DNA of 64,000 nucleotides from Girardinichthys multiradiatus (taxonomy: Eukaryota; Chordata; Actinopteri; Cyprinodontiformes; Goodeidae). A program made the translations under genes and the position numbers. The notes under the pieces are model-generated. The model searched no databases. It saw nothing but the letters and a program-made list of their open reading frames with translations, and was not told the origin of the DNA. The stretch is taken from assembly GCF_021462225.1 (NCBI RefSeq), contig NC_061818.1, forward strand, positions 15,649,403 through 15,713,402. Direction: 5' to 3'. Positions 49,601 through 60,594 of this stretch are shown here, one piece after another. Numbering within the stretch: the first letter of the stretch is position 1; each line of letters starts with the position of its first letter.

Positions 49601-52600
49601 TTTTAAGGCAACACCTCAAACTCGCTGACTCCTTGTGTGACATCATGGAAATCTAAAAGAAAATCAGGGAAGATGTTAGAAAGAGAATTATTGACCCAAA
49701 CAAGTCTGGCTCATCTATGGGTAGAATTTCCAGAGGCGAGATGCGAGAGATTGTCAAACAAGTCCTCTACCAACATGAGCTGAAAGCCACTCATACCTCT
49801 TTTCCATTCCCAGCTTCACTCTGCTCTGCCTCATGTGCTGTGCAGAGTAAGATAAACTCTCACCGTCGCTCATTATGTCATCTTAAAACAGTGAGGTTGT
49901 GGACTCCAGACCACCCTCCAGTCCACAACTCGGGCGACAATGGCCACAAATGTTGTCATGATTTTCAACCCCCGGCACAGCTTTTGGTTTTTACCCGCTG
50001 CGGCCATTGTGGTCCATAATATTTTTGTAGTCACTCTGGAGTTTTTTTGAGCTCCTCCTGGCACTGCTGTGTGCGGTGAAATCTGTGGCTCGTTATTCTC
50101 TCCGCTATCTCAGTGAACACCTTCTCATGCCGCAGACATATGGCTGACCACACTCAGGCCAATCAGTGAAGATCAGCCTGTTCACATCACATTTCAGCCC
50201 TGCTCAGCCCCCGATGGGACCTGCCGATGAGCAGGGACCAAGAAAGCAACAGCAATGGTCGCAAAACCGTTAATGCCTATCCCATCTGTGAAGGACGTGA
50301 GGTGGCAACATCATGATGTTGGGTTGTTTTGTTGCAGAACGGACTGGTGCGCTTCACAAAATAGATAGCATCGTGGGGAAAGAACATTATATGGAAACAG
50401 TGGAGCCACATCTCAAGGCATTTGCCAGGAATTTAACGCTTGGAACCAAAAGGGTCTTCCAAATGCATATAGACCCTAATCACACCACCAAATTAGTTAC
50501 AATGTGGCTTAAAGAAAACTAAATCAATGTTTTGGAGTAACAATCACAAAGCCCTGATCTGAGTTCTATCGAAAAATTGGAGACGCAGCTGAAAAGGTGT
50601 GTAGCCATAAACTTGACCCAGTTACACCAGTTCTGTCAGGAGGAATGGGCCAAAATTTCAACAAAGTATTGTGAGAAGGAAGAAAACTCAAAATGCTGGA
50701 ACCAAATCAGGCTATTCTACCGAATACTAAAGAAATGGAAGTAAATTATGAATTCAAGCATAATAATAAAAAAGATCTGTCTCTTATTATTCTGCCATTT
50801 AGCATATTTAAATAATGTGAGTTATCCTAATAGACCTAAAGCTGGAAAATTTTAGTCACATTCAATTTTAGACAACAAGAAAAATGGGTTATGTGAATTT
50901 TTCTAAAGTATACGTAAACATCTGATTTCAACTGTGGTTGGCTTATGTATTTTCAATTAGGACAGAAAATATTAAGTGTTTTTCATTTGTCTGCTCTTTT
51001 TTTGTTTTTACACTAAGTAGCTGCAAATTTTGATTCTGCAAGTTTTTTCTCCCTGTATCCTTAATCAGGATGGTGAAATGGTTCTTCTTGATGGTGGCTC
51101 TGAGTACTTTGGTTACGTCAGTGACATCACTCGAACGTGGCCAGTGAATGGGCGGTAAGTGTGACTGAATAATTTAAAGGCTTAAGGATGAACCAAAGAC
51201 TTGAAATAGTTGATAATATACAGGGGTTGAACAATGAAACTGAAACACCTGGTTTTAGACCACAATAATTTATTAGTATGGTGTAGGGCCTCCTTTTGTG
51301 GCCAATACAGCATCAATTCGTCTTGGGAATGACATATAGAAGTCCTGCACAGTGCATGAAGTGCTCCAAAATCTCCTGATAGCTAGCTGCATTGACCTGC
51401 CCTTGATAAAACACAGTGGACCAACACCAGCAGCTGACACGGCACCCCAGACCATCACTGACTGTGGGTACTTGACACTGGACTTCTGGCATTTTGGCAT
51501 TTCCTTCTCCCCAGTCTTCCTCCAGACTCTGGCACCTTGATTTCTGAATGACATGCAGAATTTGCTTTCATCTGAAAAAAGTACTTTGGACCACTGAGCA
51601 ACAGTCCAGTGCTGCTTCTCTGTAGCCCAGGTCAGGCGCTTCTGCCGCTGTTTCTGGTTCAAAAGTGGCTTGACCTGGGGAATGCGGCACCTGTAGCCCA
51701 TTTCCTGCACACGCCTGTGCACGGTGGCTCGGATGTTTCTACTCCAGACTCAGTCCACTGCTTCCGCAGGTCCCCCAAGGTCTGGAATCGGCCCTCTCCA
51801 CAATCTTCCTCAGGGTCCGGTCACCTCTTCTCGTTGTGCAGCGTTTTCTGCCAGGTCAGAGGGATTTTAAGCCATTCTTCTTGCAGGATAGTGGTCAGGT
51901 CACTACGTGATACTGGTGGAGGAAAACGTTTCCTGACTCGCTCCTCCAAAACACCCCAAAGTGGCTCAATAATATTTAGATCTGGTGACTGTGCAGGCCA
52001 TGGGAGATGTTCAACTTCACTTTCATGTTCATCAAACCAATCTTTCACCAGTCTTGCTGTGTGTATTGGTGCATTGTCATCCTGATACACGGCACCGCCT
52101 TCAGGATACAATGTTTGAACCATTGGATGCACATGGTCCTCAACAATGGTTTGGTAGTCCTTGGCAGTGACGTGCCCATCCCCATCTAACGCAAGTATTG
52201 GGCCAAGGGAATGCCATGATATGGCAGCCCAAACCATCACTGATCCACCTCCATGCTTCACTCTGGGCATGCAACAGTCTGGGTGGTACGCTTCTTTGGG
52301 GCTTCTCCACACTAACTCTCCTGGATGTGGGGAAAACAGTAAAGGTGGACTCATCAGAGAACAATACATGTTTCACATTGTCCACAGCCCAAGATTTGTG
52401 CTCCTTGCACCATTGAAACCGACGTTTGGCATTGGCATGAGTGACCAAAGGTTTGGCTATAGCAGCCCGGCCGTGTATATTGACCCTGTGGAGCTCCTGA
52501 TGGACAGTTCTGGTGGAAACAGGAGAGTTGAGGTGCACATTTAATTCTGCCGTGATTTGGGCAGCCGTGGTTTTATGTTTTTTGGATACAATCCGGGTTA

Positions 52601-54875
52601 GCACCCAAACATCCCTTTCAGACAGCTTCCTCTTGCGTCCACAGTTAATCCTGTTGGATGTGGTTCATCCTTCTTGGTGGTATGCTGACATTACCCTGGA
52701 TACCGTGGCTCTTGATCCATCACAAAGACTTGCTGTCTTGGTCACAGATGCGCCAGCTAGACGTGCACCAACAATTTGTCCTCTTTTGAACTCTGGTATG
52801 TCACCCATAATGTTGTGTGCATTTCAATATTTTGAGCAAAACTGTGCTCTTACCCTGCTAATTGAACCTTCATACTCTGCTCTTACTGGTGCAATGTGCA
52901 ATCAATGAAGACTGGCTACCAGGCTGGTCCAATTTAGCCATAAAACCTCCCACACTAAAATGACAGGTGTTTCAGTTTCATTGTCCAACCCCTGTATCAC
53001 TAAAACAGAAGATATAGAGAGAAAATTCACCAACTGTTGAATAATCTGAGGTTTATTGTTGATATTTTTGTGTGTTTTAAAGTTTTGTTACCTAACAAAG
53101 GGCGAGTGGCAAGCTTACTTTAGCGTTCTACCCATCTCACTGTCCTGCCAGATTCAGCCCCGCCCAGGCTGAGTTGTATGAGGCCGTCCTGGAGGTGCAG
53201 CGCTCCTGCTTGTCTTCTGTTCCCCCGGCATCAGTCTTGATCACATCTACAGCACCATGCTGGCTCTGTTGGGACGCCAGCTGAATTGCCTCGGCATCCT
53301 GAAGGCTGGCACCAGTGATGCTGATGTGCTAAAGATAAAATACCAGAAAAAAGGACGGGGGGGGGGCTTGTCAAGGAGTGAAATTATGCTCCATGACCCA
53401 TCTAGCTGGCTACATGTGCTCACAGCTTGCCTTTATAGAATTTACAACAGTTTCAGACATAATTAAGACTAAGAGCTTCACAGATCAATAAACCTCACTT
53501 ACCAGATGTGGTTAGTTGGAAATCTATTTCTGCTTTAAACTGTCAGGTACCACAAACATCTGCTGGTGAGAATGAATACCATGGCTTATAACAGATGGTG
53601 CCAGAATGTTTACATGCACTAAAGCTCTTAATTTTGTTCTGATCCTAGGCTGCAAGGAGGTACTGCCCCCACCATGTTGGCCATTATCTCGGCATGGACG
53701 TCCACGACACTCCTGAGTTATCCAGATCACAGCCTCTCCAGCCTGGAATGGTCATCACTATAGAACCAGGTAGACATGAACTAAAAGTACAAATTGCTCA
53801 ATTACAATCCCTTGCAACAGTGTTCATTATTTGTTTCTTTTGGTAACATTACAACCACAAACTTTAGTTAATTCCCGTGGGATTTATGCAACAGAGCAAC
53901 ACAAAGTGCTTCATAATTGTGAAGTTTTCAAACAAAACAAATCTTAAAGTGCAGCATTTATATTTAGCCATTCTGAGTCAATATTTTCTTGAACCACCTT
54001 TTGCAGCAGTTACACCTGCAAGCCTTTAAGGGTGCGTTACCTCTGCTCAAAACCTCAATCTTGTTGCTGCTTCTAGCAGGTTTCCTACTGTCCTGAAAGA
54101 AAGCATGGCTACTGCATGATGCTGCTTCCACCATCTTTCACAGTGGGGATTATCCTCCTCTCTGATTAATGTTCTGCTCACCCTGGGCAGTCTGTTTGGG
54201 TTGACAGCTGTAAGTCTTGGTGGGCTTGGAGTTGTGCCATACACAGACTGATCAGTGCTCTGTGAAATGTTCAAAATATGGGATATTGTTTTATAGCCTA
54301 ACCTGATTTAAACTTCTCCCTGACCTGTGTGCTATGTTCCTGGTCTTCTTGATGCTGTTTGTTCACTGATGTTGTCTAAGCAACCTCTGAGGCCTTCGCA
54401 AAGCAGCTGGATTTATCCTGAGATTAAAGTACACACAGACTGAATATTTACTAGTTATGACTTTTAAAGGCAATTGTTCGAACTATATGTTATTTAGCAA
54501 TATCAGTATAAAGGGGGCCAAATGCAAATGTACACCACACTTTTCAGATTGTAATGAAAAGTTGAAAATGCCTTTGATCTTTTACATAAAATTACATATG
54601 GTGAAGTTTTTGATGGGTCAAAATGTTTAAGCAGTATGAAAGTGTTTGCAAGACAGTGAACATGTGACACAAGCAAAAATCTTTCCTAATCGTTTTCCTT
54701 TGTCGTAGGGTTATACATCTGCGAAGACAACAACCAGGCGCCAGAGCATTTCCGTGGCCTCGGTGTCAGGATCGAGGATGACGTGGTTATCCGAGAAAAG
54801 GGGGAACCTCTGGTTTTATCCTGCAGTGCTCCAAAGACTATAGCTGATGTAGAGAAGGCCTGTGGCATGGGATAG
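46652..54875 (+). CDS. xpnpep3: XPNPEP3, M24B aminopeptidase P3 (catalytic part, with defects)
   Basis: XPNPEP3 removes N-terminal residues before proline and acts in mitochondria and cytosol. Exons: 46652-46836, 46927-46989, 48145-48258, 51069-51154, 53152-53334, 53649-53769 and 54709-54875 (TAG 54873-54875). They cover the linker (L-W-Y-D) and the whole pita-bread domain. All five metal ligands are visible: Asp in L-L-D-G-G (51090-51092), Asp in V-S-D-I-T (51123-51125), His in V-G-H-Y-L-G, Glu in T-I-E-P-G and Glu in V-R-I-E-D-D. Defects: one base is missing near 53211-53218, putting a TGA at 53282-53284, and the exon ending at 53334 is followed by AT instead of GT. The N-terminal domain exons were not found. 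Either a decayed gene or sequence errors could explain this. Confidence 0.88.
47336..47880 (+). mobile_element. Tc1-like transposase remnant in xpnpep3 intron
   Basis: The words CAAACATGGTGGTGGTAGTG and GATCTGGAGCTGCTTCAGG match the K-H-G-G-G-S segment of Tc1 transposases. The C-terminal part follows with stops and indels. No ends were recognised. Confidence 0.6.
48310..49200 (+). mobile_element. Possible Tc1-like remnant in xpnpep3 intron
   Basis: CAGTCGTGGCCAAACGTTTT at 48324 resembles a teleost Tc1 terminus. The interior carries broken frames without clear motifs. This is a tentative call. Confidence 0.35.
49600..50730 (+). mobile_element. Tc1-like transposase remnant, interrupted
   Basis: The left part has a decayed HTH region ([12 protein letters not shown]). 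The right part encodes I-M-M-L-G-C-F, H-I-D-P-N-H and, past a stop, Q-S-P-D-L-S-S-I-E, matching the DDE domain. Between them (about 49800-50270) lies unrelated GC-richer sequence, so the element is interrupted or rearranged. It lies in the large xpnpep3 intron. Confidence 0.6.
51221..52994 (-). mobile_element. Tc1-like element (family B), chimeric
   Basis: TA-bounded (51219-51220, 52995-52996) with inverted ends: CAGGGGTTGAACAATGAAAC and the complement ending CAACCCCTG. The minus-strand transposase includes [23 protein letters not shown] and [11 protein letters not shown]. Its last segment ([10 protein letters not shown]) is cut off by a 500-bp block of family A transposase at 51354-51853. 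A frameshift near 52350 also splits the gene. Confidence 0.9.
51354..51853 (-). mobile_element. Family A transposase patch inside family B Tc1
   Basis: The block is nearly identical to 23879-24386 but lies inside a different Tc1 family, with no terminal repeats of its own. Its minus-strand frame stays open and runs into the family B C terminus, giving a 149-residue fused frame (51722-51273). Confidence 0.9.
53805..54658. mobile_element. Tc1-family element in the last xpnpep3 intron
   Basis: The left end, CAATCCCTTGCAACAGTGTT, follows TA at 53803-53804. The right end, AAGTGTTTGCAAGACAGTG, is its inverse, with the right TA mutated. Interior minus-strand traces of the transposase HTH are present. 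Confidence 0.65.
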
Positions 54876-55715
54876 GGCGAGGAGAGAAAGAGAAATATAT
54901 CATGGACGGTTCATGTAATTTTCAATTGTCTCAAGAAGCTCAGGAGCTCGGATTGTGACAGTTTACAGACGCCTTGATGGGATTAACTTTTGTGTATCAA
55001 GGTTTCAGAAGTTTAGAAATGGGGTCCTAAAGATGATAAACCGTGCAGACAGGTATATCATCTTAAATACACTGCTCACTTTATCCAAAATGGACAAGAC
55101 AATTAAGATCCATCACAGCTGTGCCTTCAGTAGTAGTTGAGGTGGCTTAAAGCACTGAAAAGGGGAAGATCAGCTGAGTGTTATTGGAGTGTGTTGTAGC
55201 TTTAAAGTTTGAATTGGTCCTCTGTTAAGATGCAGTAAGAAGAACAATCCTATTCATGCACTGAACTTGAAATTATTTTTTTTACTTGCATAGATTCCCC
55301 ATAAATCATAGTAGTTCAAATAGAAAAACTCTGACTTCTTTTTCATTCTGAATTCATCTATTTTCTCCTCGTCTTTTGTTTCTTTAGACCAACTAACGAC
55401 AGGAGTTTATGTCTAAAACAAATTATAATTTATGCTCATGCTGAAAGACAAAGTGCTTCACCACCAAATAGGAACACATCAACACACTTTAATACAAGCA
55501 GAACACATCTTGACAGATGGACTTTTTAGAACCATCATATCTATTTAGGGATGAAGAAAGAGTGATGCCTCCAACATGGCTGCTTGTGATAAAACTGGAT
55601 TGCTAAACTTTACTGAATGAGATATGTTATACTGTGAGTTTGAGTGAGTCGGTGTGAACGTGTGTTTGTCTTTTCTGTAAAAAGAAAAAAAATTTGTGTT
55701 CTCTTTCAGAATAAA
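54876..55715 (+). other. xpnpep3: xpnpep3 3' UTR
   Basis: No coding frame follows the stop. AATAAA at 55710-55715 is the first clear poly(A) hexamer on this strand, giving a 3' UTR of roughly 850 nt. Confidence 0.55.
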
Positions 55716-58320
55716 AGTGTGTTTATGAGTTTTATAAAAATTAGAGTTTTATTGCAAGACAAACTAATTCAGCTGGTTTCTCTTCTGTTACCAACACCAG
55801 AGACCAAAGGGGAAGCAGACTGATTCATCTCAGGGCTATACCTTCACTTGGATCTAGATCTGGGTGCCTAGAGGGAAGGGCTCTAATGAAAACTGGCCCT
55901 TTAGATCGTTTGTACTGCCATCCATTATCAGTTGTTCTTTCTGTTTTTTTGCTGTGGTGCACACAAATGCTCCTGTTGTCCAAAAGCCTGATTTGTTGTT
56001 TGAAAATATAATTTACCCACCCATTATTTCATTAATTAACAGTAATTGTTTTTGCTTAATTTCAAAAGCAGCGGACAGGCCCTATTACTGCTAAACCTGT
56101 AGTCTCAAGATCCCTTAAACATGTCAACAACTTATTGCGTCTGACAACTTGAAGTAGGCTGTAAGATCTAAACAGCAGCACATCGTGCCCTGATCTAAAG
56201 ATATTCAAGAACAGCAGCGAAACAAAGTCTTTTACCACTGTCAGTCTGGAGAGCTTTACAAAGCCATTTCTAGGTCTTTGGGACACGGGTGAGCCACAGT
56301 GAGAAACAAGGAGAACATGGAACTGTAGTGAACCTTTCCAAGTGTGGCCTGCCTGCAAAAATTACTGCAAGAGGGCAACGATGACCCATCCAGGAGCCTG
56401 CAAAATAACCCAGAGTAACATCTAAAGTGTTGCAGGCCTCAGTTAAGGTCAGTGTTTATGATTCAGAAAATAAGAAGCAAAGACTGGGCAAAAATGGTCT
56501 CCATGGGAGAGCTCCAAGTTGAAAACCACTGCTGACCAAAACAATCACAAAAGCTTGAGTTATATTTCTCAAAAAACCTCTTTATGATCGCCGAGACTTA
56601 AAGGAAAATATTCTGTAGACTGATGAGACTGAGATGGAACGTTATGGAAGGTGTGCATCCTGTTACATCTGGTGTAAAATCAACAGCAATTCAGAAAAAA
56701 CAAAATCGTACTGACAGTCACATGGTAGTGGTAGGATCCAGATCACTTGCCATAACTGACGGGCGTAAATTCTGCTCTCGCTCTAGCCTAAAATCCTCAA
56801 AGAGAATATCCAATTATCAATTTGTGACCTTAAGCTCAAGAGTTACACAGCTGAGAAATGATCCAAAACATGTCAGCAAGTCCACCAAGTGACTAAAAAA
56901 ACCCTAAAATGAAGGTTTGGGAGTGGTCTAGTCAAAGTCTGGAGTTAACTCTGATTGAGATGCTATGGTATAACCCTGAACAGGCTGTAAATGCTCACAA
57001 ACCCAACAGTGAGGCTGAAATAAAACAACCCTCCAAAGAAGAAAAAGTAAGTATAGTTTGTTAAGCAACCTCACAGAGAAAAACCATAACAAAGTGCTGG
57101 ACAGAAAGCCACTAAAATAAGTATTAAAATTAAGTGCTGAAAAAAAACAGGTAAAATAAAACACAATGAAAGTAAACATTCAACAGAAAGTCTGGGCCAA
57201 CATCCCACCAAAGGGATGTAAAGTACTGATTTTCAATTACAGCAATTGCAGTTGTTGCTGCTGTGGGTGGGTTAGAATACATCAGAATTTCAAAACTGCT
57301 TTTTGTATCAACTCCAGTTATCCTTGTCTGAAGACTGGTAACCTAACCAGGGTGCATACTGCCAGATTTCTTTCTTCCATTTTTCTTTCTAGAGAGGTTC
57401 TACTAACATGTAACTGGAGCATTACGACACGTGAATATGCTTGGATCTAAACCATTCCTTTGTAGGTCTGGCTGTATGTTTAGGGTAGTTTAGCTCCATT
57501 CATCTTCCCATCAAATCTGACCTGTTTATCTGTCCCTTCTGAAGAAAAGCATCCCTACAACATAATGCTGCCACCACTACATTTCAAAATGGGGATGAGG
57601 TATTAAGGGTTATGAACATTTAGTTTTCTGGCACAAATACCTGTTTCCATCTAGAACCAAACGTTTAATTTTGGTTCCAAAGGACAACAGCACCTTGTTC
57701 CATGTCTCTGCTGGATCCTCCACATGGCTTGTGGCAAACTGCAAACAGAACTTATGGCTCTCATTAAACAATGGCTTTCTTCCATGAAGCCAAGAATCGT
57801 GGAGTGCATGACTAATATTTGTTCAGTTGACAGATTGTCCCACCTGAGCTCTAGGTCTCTGCAGGTCCTCCAGAGTTGCCATGGACATCATGGCTGCTTC
57901 TTATGTTAATGCTCTTCTTGATGGCAGCTAAGGTGGACAATTGTGTTTTGGTGGGTTTTTAGTTGTGGCATACTTTTTCCATTTTCAGACGATGGTATTG
58001 AATGCTTTCTGAGACCTGTCTGCTGTGTTCCTTGTTCTTTATGATGGTGTTTGTTCACTAATGTTCAGTAATAAAACCCCTGAGGCCTTCACAGAACAGC
58101 TGTATTTACACTGGGATTAAATTACACACGGGTGGACTCTATTTATGATAGCTGAATTCTGGAGGCAGTTCGTTGGACTTGATTTTATTTGGGGTTTTCA
58201 GAGTAAATAGGGTGTAAAAATAGAAACAACATACATTGAGGTTTGTGGTTAAAACTTGACAAAAGTGTAAAAGTTAGTAACTTAAAGATGCAAACGCTTT
58301 TCCAAGGCATTGTGGTGACA
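55716..58320. mobile_element. Cluster of Tc1-like remnants between xpnpep3 and ep300
   Basis: 56150-57180 keeps plus-strand Tc1 transposase debris (GACCTTAAGCTCAAGAGTTA, CTAGTCAAAGTCTGGAGTTA). 57440-58315 resembles the family at 7484-8616 in minus orientation (GCCATGGACATCATGGCTGC) and ends near TTTCCAAGGCATTGTGG. The first 400 bp hold nothing that I recognise. Confidence 0.5.
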
Positions 58321-58569
58321 ACTTTTTGAGTGTGTCAACTATTCAATGATGATATAAGTCATCAATATACTTTCTTACTTGTTTACTTTAATCTGTTGTC
58401 ACCTAAATATAGGACTTTAGTGATTGGCAGCCATGTTTGTTCTGTTAATTGAGCATCCTTAACTGTGCGTCACAGTGTAATAAACTGTAAACTACATCAA
58501 AACTAATTAATTAAATAATAATAGTAACAGACTGGTGATTTGCACGGCGTTAGGCTGATACACTGACAG

Positions 58570-60594
58570 GTAAAAGTGGGGCACCACTGTCCCCTGCAGA
58601 CTGAACTTCATGGCTGCCGACACGGTGGGACAGGTTTCCGGACACTCCCGAACACTTACGAAGACAACCTCTCCTCTTGTTCCTTTCCTCTGTCCCTCCT
58701 CCTCCTCTTCACGCCTAATGTTGCTGTACCTCTAACCCTCCCCCCGTATCAGAGGAGTAGAAACAACAAGCCGCCATTTTGTTTGGCGGACAGACCGTCA
58801 GAAACAGGAGATCACCGATAGAAAAAGGAGCGACCCGGGTCGCCGACGGCAGCCGCTCCGGGAACCGCAAGGGGGAAGAGGCACAGTAACCAAATCCTGT
58901 CCGGTGGAAGGGAGAGCAGCAGGGAAGGAGGCTAAACGTCAGTGGAGGGAAAGCCGTCTAGGTGTCATGTAGCTATATATTTATACATATATAAATATAT
59001 TGATGCATGCAAGAGAAAGAAATACTCTGAAAAATTCAAGGAAGGGGGTGTTTTGCGGAGCAGCGACGGGGAGGAGAGGGGGAGGAGGGCTGCACAATAC
59101 GAGGAAAAAACCTGCGATAAGAAGAGAATACCACCATGAAAAATCATTATGTGTCCGCAGCGGAGGAAGGAACGAGTCCGCATAGACAATTATATAAATA
59201 AATTGCTGCCGGGCAGAAGGGAGAGGTGGAAGGAAAGACGGGTTTAAAGAGAAGAGAAGGGGGTTATATTGCCAGGACCAACACGAGGGGGGTGGGGGGG
59301 GGGGGCTTTCACCACCACAAAGAGTCAATGAGATGATTTTAGGGGGATTTGTTAAAATTACTGTGCCGATTTGAAGCATTCCGCTTTCGAAATAGCCATA
59401 TTATTTTCTTTAAATCACATTTCGCCTAAGCGCTGTTACTGCTTTTTGTCCGTGCATTGCAAAATCTTTTTAAAGCATTGAAAAAGTGACACTATTGATA
59501 ACATTTTTCATCATCCGAGATCTCAGTTGTGTTTGAAACAAGCAGGAACTAGAGGAGGAACCTCTGCAGGGAGCATGAGATAAGTAACCAGTTTGATCAT
59601 CGCCTACTAAAAATAATAAAAATAAATCTAACTTAATTAGATCAATCCAACTGCTCTGTTGATTGGCAATTAGCGCTGTGATCCGAGAAGTAGATCTACG
59701 AGCCAAAACACTGCGTGCAAACTGGCAGCAAAATTCGTATTATAAGGGTCTGTTTTGCAACAGATAACTGGCGAACGGGGTTGCATCAACCAGATTTGCA
59801 ATCTCAGTCTGTTCTTCAGTGCCTTTTGGACGGTTCAACACTAAGTGCACATATAAGTTAGCATGCACATGCAAAAAAGTCACGTATGTGAACATAGGTC
59901 TTCATGTTGTGGACTTTTTTTTCATCTGAGTTGATGGATCTCAGCTCAAACCAGTTATACTACCTTTTACATCACTGTCAAGCTAGTTGAGTTGTGTTGC
60001 AGCATTGCCAACACTTGCATTCATACTACTGCTTGTTGCCTTTTTGCCGTGGAAAATTAAAGAAGTCGGTGATAAGACAGCAATAAGACAGGACTAGTAA
60101 ATCTCTACAGGATATCGAAACTGTTCCATGAAACAACAATCTGAAGTTTTCCTCTTTGGAAACTGGTGATTTTTGTGCCAAAACGCATCATCTCCCCCAG
60201 CAGACTTTAAGATCTGGGACAAAAACAGAGGATTTTGATCAGTATACTATGGAAGACCGAGTTGATTGGACCTCGGAAGACGGATCTTGGGACAGTTTTT
60301 ATGTCATAAGGTTGTCAGTCGCCCGACGACTCCACCTTCCCACCGCCTCTTGTTGAAATCTCCGAAGAAACAAAATCCCCGACAGGGAAGGGGGGACTGA
60401 TATCTACCAGAGAGGTACTACAAACTCAGGAGGACTGAGAAAGTGCTTAACATCGCCGTCCTCTCCCCCTACCGTCCCCCAAGCGGTGGGGGAACGATCT
60501 GAAACATTTCTTAAAGGGAGTAAGAAGGCGGAAATAAAGGGAATACATCGGCCCTGCGTGGATATACAGCTCCTTTTTTTATTTCGTCAAAAAT
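58570..60594 (+). promoter_or_regulatory. ep300: ep300 promoter and 5' UTR region
   Basis: A CpG-rich stretch at about 58770-58920 includes GCCGCCATTTTG (58770-58781), a textbook YY1 site orientation often found at housekeeping promoters. Downstream sequence to the ATG is GC- and purine-rich. Short upstream frames at 58942-59139, 59000-59185 and 60156-60356 are likely untranslated-leader ORFs. The transcription start is not determined. Confidence 0.5.
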
